Positions 1 to 5,951 of a DNA stretch of 5,951 nt are shown one piece after another. Each line of letters begins with the position of its first letter. Within the stretch, counting starts at the first letter, position 1. Position numbers and translations under genes: made by a program. The notes under the pieces are model-generated. The model saw nothing but the letters and a program-made list of their open reading frames with translations, did not search any database and had not been told where the DNA came from. Source of the stretch: an uncultured Alphaproteobacteria bacterium (GTDB lineage: Bacteria; Pseudomonadota; Alphaproteobacteria; Caulobacterales; Caulobacteraceae); the NCBI GenBank assembly GCA_903933475.1, contig CAIZKE010000030.1:1-5951 (forward strand), given 5' to 3'.

Positions 1-320
1 ACCTCCAGGTCGAACTTGCGGTCGAACCAGAGGACCAGGCGCCGGGCCTCGGCGCGCTCCTCCGGTCCCCGCCCCAGGAGGGGCGGCTCGGGGCAGGTTT
101 CCTCGAGGTGGTCGAGGATGGTCCGGGACTCGCAGAGCACCAGCCCGTCCTCCACCATGACCGGCGTCACCCCCGAGGGGTTGAGGTCCAGGAAGGCGTC
201 GGGCTGCTCCCAGTAACGGACCGTCTGCTCGGTGAAGGCGAGGCGCTTCTCGCCCAGGACGAGGCGCACCTGGCGGGAGGCGGGGTCCAGCGGGAAGTGA
301 TGCAGTATGCGTTCGGTCAT
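1..320 (-). CDS. fzlA: GST-fold protein, N-terminal part; probable FtsZ-binding FzlA homologue
   Basis: The gene starts at ATG 320-318 and runs off the left edge, so only about 106 residues are visible. They form a glutathione S-transferase N-terminal thioredoxin-like domain. The visible marks are the first strand and helix with PLDPASRQVRL (residues 10-20), the cis-proline loop NPSGVTPV (47-54), and the ESRTIL motif (64-69) that usually contacts the glutathione gamma-glutamyl group. The second GST domain begins near residue 87. The opening and the VRYWE stretch (W37) recall FzlA, the GST-like protein of Caulobacter that binds FtsZ filaments and is needed for constriction. FzlA is not an active glutathione enzyme, and a tryptophan near this position has been implicated in FtsZ binding. 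The FzlA assignment is from memory of the family; an ordinary GST is the alternative. The gene lies 62 nt downstream of the cation efflux gene on the same strand and has only a weak Shine-Dalgarno sequence. Confidence 0.72.
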   Translation of the reverse strand, partial: MTERILHHFPLDPASRQVRLVLGEKRLAFTEQTVRYWEQPDAFLDLNPSGVTPVMVEDGLVLCESRTILDHLEETCPEPPLLGRGPEERAEARRLVLWFDRKFDLE

Positions 321-382
321 GCCTGGCCCGCGGGGCGTCGTGAGTCTGCGAGCATCAAGCGGATCAGACCTTAAGGGGCGGT

Positions 383-1321
383 TTACTCTGCAGCCGCGAC
401 TTCCGCGAAAGCCCCGCCATGGGGTTCGGCGATGCCCCTCGGATCCGGATGGATCAGGATGTCAGCCATGGGGAAGGCCGCCAGGAGCCGCCGCTCGGCC
501 TCGACGATGACCTGGTGTGCGTCCGCCAGGGTCAGCAGGGGTTCCAGGTCCACGTGCATCTGCATGTGCACATAGGGCCCTGAGGCCCGGGTGCGCAGCT
601 GGTGGACGTCGCTCAGGCGTCGGTCCTGGGTGACCAGCTCGACGATCCGGGCGCGTTCCGCCGCCGGTAGCTCCTGGTCCATCAACTGCACTGCGGCCTC
701 TCGGAAGACGCTGATGGCGCCCCACAACAGCAGGCCTGCAATCAGCAGGGCGGCCGCGCCGTCCAGGCCCTGAAGGCCCAGCCAGGCCGAAGCCGCGATC
801 CCGGCCAGGGCTGCAAGGTTCGAGGCCAGGTCGGAGGCGTAATGCGCCCTGTCGCCGCTGACCGCCACCGAACGCGTCCGCTTCAGGACCCAGGTCTGGG
901 CGCTGATCAGGCCGAAGGTCATGACGATCGAGAAGATCATCACCGCCAGGGCCCAGCCCTCTGCCACGATGGGCTCGGGGTTCAACAGGCTGCGGATGGC
1001 CTCCTGACCGATCAGGGCCGCCGAGGCGAAGACCAGGCCGGCCTGCAGGAGGCTGGCGAAGGCCTCGGCCTTGCCGTGGCCGAAGCGGTGGTCGTCGTCC
1101 GGCGGTGCCGCTGCATAGCGGACGGCGAAGAAGGTGATGGTCGAGGCGACGAGGTCGAGGGTCGAGTCGGCCAGGGAGGCGAGCAGGGCCACCGACCCTG
1201 ACGCCATCCAGGCGAAGGCCTTCACCGTGACCAGCAGGGCGGCGACGCCCACCGACATCAGGGTGATGCCCCGTGTCAGGCTGGTGGACGGCAGGTCGGA
1301 GGATCGCATTTCGGACGACAT
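383..1321 (-). CDS. fieF: Cation diffusion facilitator, FieF/YiiP type (divalent metal/H+ antiporter)
   Basis: This 312-residue inner-membrane transporter exports divalent metals (Zn2+, Fe2+, Cd2+ in characterised relatives) in exchange for protons and works as a homodimer. It has six predicted membrane helices (about residues 19-215) followed by a cytoplasmic ferredoxin-like metal-binding domain. All metal sites of the E. coli FieF family are recognisable. The transport site is D52 and D56 in helix 2 (LADSTLD) with H160 and D164 in helix 5 (HYASD). The loop site is D75, H78 and H82 before GKAE. The C-terminal site includes H240, H256, H269, H291 and D293. I chose ATG 1321 because AAGGGG lies 6 nt upstream; an in-frame ATG at 1357 would add 12 residues outside the family pattern. 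The DDxxD-type transport site predicts Zn/Fe/Cd rather than Mn specificity, but the actual metal is not shown by sequence alone. Confidence 0.93.
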   Translation of the reverse strand: MSSEMRSSDLPSTSLTRGITLMSVGVAALLVTVKAFAWMASGSVALLASLADSTLDLVASTITFFAVRYAAAPPDDDHRFGHGKAEAFASLLQAGLVFASAALIGQEAIRSLLNPEPIVAEGWALAVMIFSIVMTFGLISAQTWVLKRTRSVAVSGDRAHYASDLASNLAALAGIAASAWLGLQGLDGAAALLIAGLLLWGAISVFREAAVQLMDQELPAAERARIVELVTQDRRLSDVHQLRTRASGPYVHMQMHVDLEPLLTLADAHQVIVEAERRLLAAFPMADILIHPDPRGIAEPHGGAFAEVAAAE

Positions 1322-1328
1322 GACGCCC

Positions 1329-1357
1329 CTTCTACCGTTAGGGCCGCCTTCAGCCAA
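1329..1357 (-). promoter_or_regulatory. Candidate promoter for the cation efflux gene
   Basis: Reading the minus strand, TTGGCT (1357-1352) and TAGAAG (1334-1329) are separated by 17 nt. Each matches four of six bases of the sigma-70-type consensus. A start about 7 nt past the -10 would fall at or near the ATG at 1321, so the transcript would have little or no leader. The -10 overlaps the AAGGGG that could serve as Shine-Dalgarno sequence on a longer transcript from the upstream DUF2237 gene. The match may be chance in a GC-rich genome. Confidence 0.3.
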
Positions 1358-1384
1358 TCCACCCCGGGGATCAGGCGGATGGCC

Positions 1385-1774
1385 TCATCCGGAGCCCGAC
1401 ACCGCGTAGGCCCTCAGGACGTCCAGGGGGACGACGGCAAGGGTCTCCTCGTGGGTGGCTTCCAGGACCACGCCCGGGGCCGCCCCCGCGTCGAGGGCCT
1501 CCTTCCAGCGGGGCGCGCAAAGGCACCAGCGGTCGCCGGGCTTCAGGCCCGCAAAGCGGTAGGCCGGGACCGGCGTCGTCAGGTCATTGCCCATGGCGTT
1601 CGAGAAGGCGAGGAACTCGGCGGTCACGACGGCACAGACCGTGTGCAGGCCGACGTCTTCCGCGCCGGTCTCGCAGCAGCCGTTGCGATAGAAGCCGGTC
1701 ACCGGGTCCAGGCCACAGGGGTCGAGGGGGCCGCCCAGCACATTGAGAGCGTCGGGGTCGTAGCGGGTGATCAT
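1385..1774 (-). CDS. DUF2237 family protein, cysteine-rich, function unknown
   Basis: A complete 129-residue soluble protein that I recognise as the DUF2237 family by NVLGGPLDPC near the start, TGFYRNGCC (26-34), HTVCAV (44-49), GNDL (62-65), GLKPGDRWCLCA (76-87) and VVLEATHEE near the C-terminus. Family members are usually 110-130 residues, so this one is full length. Six cysteines are visible (C20, C33, C34, C47, C84, C86) plus H44, and most fall in the blocks that define the family. That pattern suggests metal binding or redox chemistry, but no activity has been assigned as far as I know. The start at ATG 1774 matches the family N-terminus; the reading frame stays open 26 codons further, into the divergent lyase gene. 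No good Shine-Dalgarno sequence precedes it, but a TATGAT box does. It is the first of three minus-strand genes, 63 nt before the cation efflux gene. Confidence 0.88.
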   Translation of the reverse strand: MITRYDPDALNVLGGPLDPCGLDPVTGFYRNGCCETGAEDVGLHTVCAVVTAEFLAFSNAMGNDLTTPVPAYRFAGLKPGDRWCLCAPRWKEALDAGAAPGVVLEATHEETLAVVPLDVLRAYAVSGSG

Positions 1775-1839
1775 GCGCCGATCATAGTCTAGAACGACCC
1801 GGTCCGGCGACCCTTCTCGCTGCGCCACGGAGACCCGAG
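1775..1839. promoter_or_regulatory. Divergent promoter region between DUF2237 and CoA ester lyase genes
   Basis: This 65-nt gap must carry promoters for both directions unless they lie inside the genes. On the minus strand TATGAT (1786-1781) matches five of six bases of a -10 box and ends 6 nt before the A of ATG 1774, so transcription could start at the initiation codon (leaderless). On the plus strand TCTAGAAC (1788-1795) resembles the Caulobacter housekeeping -10 motif GCTANAWC and could serve the lyase gene. I see no convincing -35 for either. The palindrome TCTAGA lies between the two boxes. These are pattern matches only. Confidence 0.4.
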
Positions 1840-2697
1840 ATGAGCCCCGCACGCCCCCGCCGCAGCGCCCTCTACATGCCGGCCGGAAATCCCCGCGCCA
1901 TCGAGAAGGCGCGGAGCCTGGCCTGCGACGTGGTTATCCTCGACCTGGAGGACTCGGTGGCGCCTGAGGCCAAGCCGGCGGCCCGGGACCTCGCCGTCGC
2001 CGCCACGATCGAGGGCGGATTCGGCCGCCGCGAGCTGGTGGTCCGGGTCAACGGCCTCGACACTCCCTGGGGCGAGGCCGACCTCGCCGCTGTCTCCGCC
2101 GGTGCCGTGCGGCCCCATGCGGTCCTTGCGCCCAAGGTCTCGACGCCAGCAGATGTCGCTGCCTACGCCGCTCGCCTGCCGCAGGGCGTCGACCTCTGGA
2201 TCATGGTCGAGACCTGCGCCAGCCTCTTCGCCCTGGATCGCCTGGCCGCCTCCGGCGGACCCCTGTCGGCCCTCGTCGTCGGGTCGAACGACCTGGTGAA
2301 GGAGATGCGCTGCCGGGTGGACGCCGAACGCCGCCCCCTGCAGGCGGCCCTGTCCCTGACGGTCGCCGCCGGCCGCGCCTCTGGGCTGACGGTCCTCGAC
2401 GGGGTCTGGAACGAGATCGCGGACCTCGCCGGCCTTGAGGTCCAGTGCCGGCAGGGCGTCGAGTTTGGCTTCGACGGCAAGACCCTGATCCATCCCGACC
2501 AGATCGCCGCCGCCAACCAGGCCTTCTCCCCGGACCCGGAAGAGGTGGCCTGGGCGCAGATCGTGGCGGCTGCCTTCAAAACGGCGGAAAGTGCCGGCAA
2601 GGGAGTCCTGCGGGTCGAGGGCCGGATGGTCGAGCGCCTGCACCTGGAGCAGGCCCTTCGCCTGCTGGAGATCGCCGGAGCCCTTGAAGAGGCATGA
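1840..2697 (+). CDS. CitE/HpcH-HpaI family CoA ester lyase
   Basis: A complete 285-residue member of the HpcH/HpaI aldolase and citrate lyase beta-subunit family, with a TIM-barrel fold. Visible landmarks in order are RRSALYMPAGN (7-17), the DLEDSV strand (35-40), RVN (69-71) that binds the carboxylate, APK (97-99), a likely Mg2+ ligand E124 (MVE), GSNDL with the second likely Mg2+ ligand D151, and the C-terminal FDGKTLIHPDQI (211-222). Relatives cleave or form malyl-CoA, beta-methylmalyl-CoA or citramalyl-CoA, or hydrolyse malyl-CoA; the exact substrate cannot be read here. No citrate lyase alpha or gamma subunit gene is adjacent, so it is probably not part of a citrate lyase complex. The start at ATG 1840 has ACGGAGA about 8 nt upstream. 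The stop codon overlaps the next start (ATGA), implying translational coupling with the secreted protein. Confidence 0.88.
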   Translation: MSPARPRRSALYMPAGNPRAIEKARSLACDVVILDLEDSVAPEAKPAARDLAVAATIEGGFGRRELVVRVNGLDTPWGEADLAAVSAGAVRPHAVLAPKVSTPADVAAYAARLPQGVDLWIMVETCASLFALDRLAASGGPLSALVVGSNDLVKEMRCRVDAERRPLQAALSLTVAAGRASGLTVLDGVWNEIADLAGLEVQCRQGVEFGFDGKTLIHPDQIAAANQAFSPDPEEVAWAQIVAAAFKTAESAGKGVLRVEGRMVERLHLEQALRLLEIAGALEEA

Positions 2698-3341
2698 CCC
2701 CGCCCCGCACCCGCGCCGCCGTCCTGGCGTTCGCTCTCCTGTTCGCGCCGGCCCTCGCCGGTGCACAGCCGGTCGATCCCATCGGCGACCTCCTGAAGTC
2801 CGCACCGGTTGCGCCTTCCCAGCCTTCGGACGAAGACGACGAGGCTAGGGGCGTTGACCTCGACCTGCCGGACGCCGCTCCGAACACGCCCTCCCGTCCC
2901 GGCCCGGTCTCCGTTCCCGGGCAGCGCGTCCTGGTCGACGATCACAAACGTACGCCCGAGCTGCCGCTGACCTCCGCCGAACGGGGCTATGAGTCGCGGA
3001 TCCGTGCGGGCTTCACCGCTGCGGAGACCCGCCAGGGCGCGCTTGAGGGTCGCTGGCTGGTCCGCAGCCAGGCCGGCGCCCTCTACGCCTTCCAGCTGAT
3101 TGATACCGGATCGGGAACCCTGGATGGGGCCTGGAGCGACCCGCGCCGCCCGGGCGCCCTGACCGGGTCCGGCTACATCCGGTCCGCCAGCCGCAGCACC
3201 GACCGTCTGACCCTTAGCTTCGAGGCCCCACCCCACCGCGGTGCGGTGCGGCTCCAGCTGCGTGCGGAACCCGCCGGCCAGTGGTCGGGCGTCTTGTCCG
3301 AGGACGGGGTCGAGGTGTCCGTTCGCATGCAGCGCGACTGA
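2694..3341 (+). CDS. Secreted hypothetical protein coupled to the CoA ester lyase gene
   Basis: I do not recognise a family for this 215-residue protein. It begins with a typical Sec signal peptide: basic TPPRTR, a hydrophobic core (about residues 8-21) and a likely cleavage site AGA/Q after A24. A low-complexity, acidic and proline-rich linker follows (about 36-92, including DEDDE at 46-50). The C-terminal part (about 116-215) alternates hydrophobic and polar residues with repeated glycine and tryptophan, as in GRWLV and LDGAWSD, which suggests a small beta-sandwich or lipocalin-like barrel. It has no cysteine and no lipobox, so it should be a soluble periplasmic or secreted protein. The start overlaps the lyase stop by 4 nt (ATGA) with GAAGAGG just upstream, so expression probably follows the lyase. 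It ends 7 nt before the HIT gene stop on the other strand. The gene is well supported; its function is unknown. Confidence 0.78.
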   Translation: MTPPRTRAAVLAFALLFAPALAGAQPVDPIGDLLKSAPVAPSQPSDEDDEARGVDLDLPDAAPNTPSRPGPVSVPGQRVLVDDHKRTPELPLTSAERGYESRIRAGFTAAETRQGALEGRWLVRSQAGALYAFQLIDTGSGTLDGAWSDPRRPGALTGSGYIRSASRSTDRLTLSFEAPPHRGAVRLQLRAEPAGQWSGVLSEDGVEVSVRMQRD

Positions 3342-3348
3342 ACCGGGT

Positions 3349-3810
3349 TCAGCGCGGACCGCGTCCGGGGAAGGGCGGATAGGGCTGGGCGCCAGGCGCC
3401 AGGGCGGGGCGTGCAGCGGCCATGGCCCTGGCCAGGGTTTCGGCCTCCATGCGCTCCGCCTCGCCAAACCCCCAGACCGGACCGGGCCAGGCCGGGTCGT
3501 CCTGTCGCCGGCCGACCACATGCACGTGTAGCTGGGGCGTGACATTGCCCAGGGCGCCAACGTTCAGCTTGTCCACCTTCAGGGCGAGGGCGACGCCCAG
3601 GGCCCGGACAGCGTGTCCTGCGGCCACGATCTCCTCGACCAGCAGGCGCCGTTCCGCGGCGGACAGGTCCTCGATCTCCCGGGCACCGGCGACCTGCGGG
3701 ATCAGGATCAGCCAGGGCCAGCGGGCGTCGTCCTGCAGCCGGACGTGACAGAGGGGCAGCTCGTCCAGGGCGTGGGAGCCAGCGAGTAAGGCGGGATCGA
3801 TCTCAGGCAT
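3349..3810 (-). CDS. HIT-family protein (histidine triad nucleotide-binding/hydrolase)
   Basis: A complete 153-residue soluble protein of the histidine triad superfamily, whose members bind nucleotides and hydrolyse or transfer nucleotide phosphates such as diadenosine polyphosphates or aminoacyl-adenylates. The C-terminal motif is Q93-L-H95-V-H97-V-V before GRR. The last two histidines, including the likely nucleophile, are present, but the first is glutamine. Upstream are WPWLILIPQ (31-39) and DKLNVGALGNVTPQ (80-93), typical of the fold. The segment DDPAWPGPVWG after the motif resembles a proteobacterial subgroup often labelled HIT or Ap4A hydrolase-like. I chose ATG 3810; an in-frame GTG at 3843 would add 11 residues and neither start has a strong Shine-Dalgarno sequence. 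It is divergent from malate dehydrogenase and tail to tail with the secreted protein. The substrate is not predictable. Confidence 0.88.
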   Translation of the reverse strand: MPEIDPALLAGSHALDELPLCHVRLQDDARWPWLILIPQVAGAREIEDLSAAERRLLVEEIVAAGHAVRALGVALALKVDKLNVGALGNVTPQLHVHVVGRRQDDPAWPGPVWGFGEAERMEAETLARAMAAARPALAPGAQPYPPFPGRGPR

Positions 3811-3857
3811 GGGGACAGATTGGCCGGGCCGACGGGTCTTCACAAGCGCCTGCGGCG

Positions 3858-3886
3858 TTGCAGGCCATGGCGCTTCCAGCTAGGGA
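3858..3886 (+). promoter_or_regulatory. Candidate promoter for malate dehydrogenase
   Basis: In the 124-nt gap between the HIT and malate dehydrogenase starts, TTGCAGG (3858-3864) is followed after 14 nt by GCTAGGGA (3879-3886). This loosely fits the Caulobacter housekeeping pattern TTGaCgS, 10-14 nt, GCTANAWC: the TTG and GCTA cores match, the rest does not. A start near 3893 would give a leader of about 40 nt that contains the AGGAG site. The call rests on motif similarity alone. Confidence 0.35.
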
Positions 3887-3922
3887 CCGCTGCGACGCGG
3901 GCCAACCGCGAGGCGCACATCC

Positions 3923-3927
3923 AGGAG
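3923..3927 (+). promoter_or_regulatory. Ribosome binding site of malate dehydrogenase
   Basis: AGGAG lies 7 nt before ATG 3935 and continues as AGGAGAAGAG. It is the clearest Shine-Dalgarno sequence in the window, fixes the start, and fits a strongly translated central-metabolism gene. Confidence 0.8.
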
Positions 3928-3934
3928 AAGAGCC

Positions 3935-4921
<987 letters not shown>

Positions 4922-4924
4922 TCC

Positions 4925-5725
4925 TCAGATCCACCCGCGCCGCCGCAGTTCGGCGGCATAGGTGCGACTGACCGGCGCTTCGGTGCCGTCCTTCAGGGTC
5001 AGGGTGGCCCGCCCGTCGCCCCGGCGGGCGTCGACGATGGCCGCCCGGGCCACCCACCAGGAGCGGTGCACCTGCATGCCCTCCTGGCCCTCCAGCTCGG
5101 CGATGGCGTCGGCCATGCGCAGCAGGATCAGGTCCTGGCCTGCGCTGGTGTGCACGCGCAGGTAATGGTCCTCGGCCTCAACCGCCCAGATTTCGGCGCT
5201 GCGCATCCGCACGGGCAGCCGCTCCAGGAAGCGGGAGGGGCCGGCGTCCAGGTCAGGCCGGGGCCTGTCCTGGCGGGCCAGGTTCACCGCGACCGAGAGC
5301 AGCGACATGGCCACGGACACCACCAGGGACGTACCGATGAAGCCGGGCAGGGCCGAGAGGCCCTTGTCGGCGCCCGGAATCAGGCCCGCGGTAAGCCAGA
5401 CGATCACGCCGATCGGAGCGAAGATCAGGAGGCCCCCGAGGACAGCGCGGAGCCAGGGGTTCGACCGGGGCGCAAGCCGGCCGGCCAGAAGATATCCTCC
5501 CAGGCCGATCATGCCGGTCAGGATCGAAACCGGGACCATGTAGGCGATCCGCAGGACCAGGGGATAGGCCGTCAGGCCGAAGGCACCCACGAATGCGAGG
5601 AAGGCACCGACGGCGGCGGCGACGCCAGCCGTGATGACGACCGTCCGCCGCAGGCCCGTCGCCGTCCACGCTTCGCGAACGGCGTCGGGGAGCCACCTGC
5701 GAAACGGCGACGTCATCTGGCGCAT
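4925..5725 (-). CDS. Membrane-anchored LytTR-domain transcriptional regulator
   Basis: A 266-residue protein with four predicted membrane helices (about 28-51, 56-82, 91-117 and 128-150) followed by a cytoplasmic LytTR DNA-binding domain (about 166-266). The LytTR domain is marked by VEAEDHYLRVHT (182-193), LLRMADAIAEL (201-211), the conserved QVHRSWWVAR (218-227), and the C-terminal VSRTYAAELRRRGW, where a basic helix usually ends the fold. There is no receiver domain, so it is not a classical response regulator. The membrane part probably senses a signal or a partner directly, or controls access to DNA. I give ATG 5725, preceded by GGGG only; ATG 5716 is equally possible. It is divergent from an exported protein gene, which is a candidate target, and autoregulation is plausible. 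It converges on malate dehydrogenase with only 3 nt between stops. The ligand is unknown. Confidence 0.87.
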   Translation of the reverse strand: MRQMTSPFRRWLPDAVREAWTATGLRRTVVITAGVAAAVGAFLAFVGAFGLTAYPLVLRIAYMVPVSILTGMIGLGGYLLAGRLAPRSNPWLRAVLGGLLIFAPIGVIVWLTAGLIPGADKGLSALPGFIGTSLVVSVAMSLLSVAVNLARQDRPRPDLDAGPSRFLERLPVRMRSAEIWAVEAEDHYLRVHTSAGQDLILLRMADAIAELEGQEGMQVHRSWWVARAAIVDARRGDGRATLTLKDGTEAPVSRTYAAELRRRGWI

Positions 5726-5821
5726 CCCCGATTGCCGCCGGGCGCACCGCCCCGGAAGACCGGGATCGAAGACAGGGTGCCGACCTTGGCCGCCCGGTTT
5801 CCGCCTGATGGAGAGTCCCGC
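5726..5821. promoter_or_regulatory. Divergent intergenic region with a 10-bp direct repeat
   Basis: This 96-nt region separates the LytTR regulator from the exported protein gene. It holds a near-perfect direct repeat, GAAGACCGGG (5755-5764) and GAAGACAGGG (5768-5777), nine of ten bases identical and 13 nt apart start to start. LytTR regulators characteristically bind paired direct repeats, usually with about two helical turns between repeat starts, so the spacing here is shorter than usual. GGAGAG (5810-5815) lies 6 nt before ATG 5822 and is the probable ribosome binding site of the right-hand gene. I see no clear -35/-10 pair in either direction. Confidence 0.4.
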
Positions 5822-5951
5822 ATGACCTTCTTGTCGCAGCTTCCCCGCCCGTCCCGCAAGCTGGCGCTCGGCCTGGCCCTCCTTGCCGGCCCCGTGGTCG
5901 TGGCCGGCGCCCTTCTGCCAACCTATCTCGCCGATCCCGAAGGCGTCCGGG
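5822..5951 (+). CDS. Exported or membrane-anchored protein, N-terminal part only
   Basis: The frame opens at ATG 5822 with GGAGAG 6 nt upstream and stays open to the right edge, giving 43 visible residues. They show a basic start (RPSRK, 9-13), a hydrophobic stretch (about 14-32, LALGLALLAGPVVVAGALL), then a polar segment PTYLADPEGVR. This is a Sec signal peptide (possible cleavage after AGA, 28-30) or an uncleaved N-terminal anchor. No cysteine lipobox is present. Too little is visible to name a family. It is divergent from the LytTR regulator, so it may be controlled by it. Confidence 0.6.
   Translation, partial: MTFLSQLPRPSRKLALGLALLAGPVVVAGALLPTYLADPEGVR

Noticed and set aside
1775..1852. 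Longer N-terminus for the DUF2237 protein starting at 1852
   Set aside because: The extra 26 residues do not resemble the family, and they would overlap the divergent lyase start.
1789..2805. Minus-strand open frame (338 codons) opposite the CoA ester lyase
   Set aside because: The translation is low-complexity Gly/Asp/Arg-rich and fully overlaps a gene with intact family motifs.
3342..3375. Possible hairpin GGAC-CGC-GTCC just after the convergent stops
   Set aside because: The stem is only 4 bp, there is no T-run on either strand, and it falls inside the HIT coding sequence.
2163..3560. Long minus-strand open frame (465 codons) antisense to the lyase and secreted-protein genes
   Set aside because: It crosses two well-supported genes, its translation is rich in Arg/Pro/Ala/Ser with no recognisable domain, and long antisense frames are expected in GC-rich DNA.
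3811..3843. GTG start at 3843 for the HIT protein
   Set aside because: It adds 11 residues with no family support and no better ribosome binding site than ATG 3810; not fully excluded.
5253..5921. Minus-strand open frame (222 codons) overlapping the LytTR gene in another frame
   Set aside because: It is Arg/Pro/Gly-rich without a domain, and the LytTR frame with membrane helices explains the region.

Overview
The window is GC-rich, gene-dense chromosomal DNA that looks like an alphaproteobacterium, most likely a Caulobacteraceae member (Caulobacter, Phenylobacterium or Brevundimonas type). The basis is GC-rich codon use, many genes with weak or no Shine-Dalgarno sequence, and a GST-like protein resembling the Caulobacter FtsZ partner FzlA. 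The taxon is inferred, not proven. I see no mobile elements, RNA genes, CRISPR arrays or phage genes.

Layout. Positions 1-1774 hold three genes on the minus strand, in transcription order: a DUF2237 cysteine-rich protein (1774-1385), a FieF/YiiP-type cation diffusion facilitator (1321-383), and the N-terminal part of a GST-fold protein cut by the window edge (320-1). Gaps of 63 and 62 nt allow an operon, although the facilitator may have its own promoter. A 65-nt divergent region (1775-1839) separates these from a plus-strand pair: a CitE/HpcH-type CoA ester lyase (1840-2697) and a secreted protein of unknown function (2694-3341), joined by an ATGA stop/start overlap. A HIT-family nucleotide-binding protein (3810-3349, minus) faces this pair tail to tail. 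Malate dehydrogenase (3935-4921, plus) is divergent from HIT and has the clearest ribosome binding site in the window. It converges, with a 3-nt gap, on a four-helix membrane protein carrying a LytTR DNA-binding domain (5725-4925, minus). The LytTR gene is divergent from an exported or membrane-anchored protein cut by the right edge (5822-5951). No gene-free stretch exceeds about 125 nt.

How the genes relate. Most are single-function core genes: divalent metal efflux, C2/C4 acid metabolism (CoA ester lyase and malate dehydrogenase), nucleotide hydrolysis and cell division. CoA ester lyase and malate dehydrogenase could act on neighbouring metabolites (malyl-CoA, glyoxylate, malate), but they are not co-transcribed, so the link is only suggestive. 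The LytTR membrane regulator and its divergent exported neighbour are the best candidate for a small regulatory unit, with a direct repeat in the region between them. I found no convincing previously undescribed multi-gene system. The more interesting points are the unknown secreted protein coupled to the lyase, the LytTR pair, the malate dehydrogenase subtype, and possible leaderless starts.
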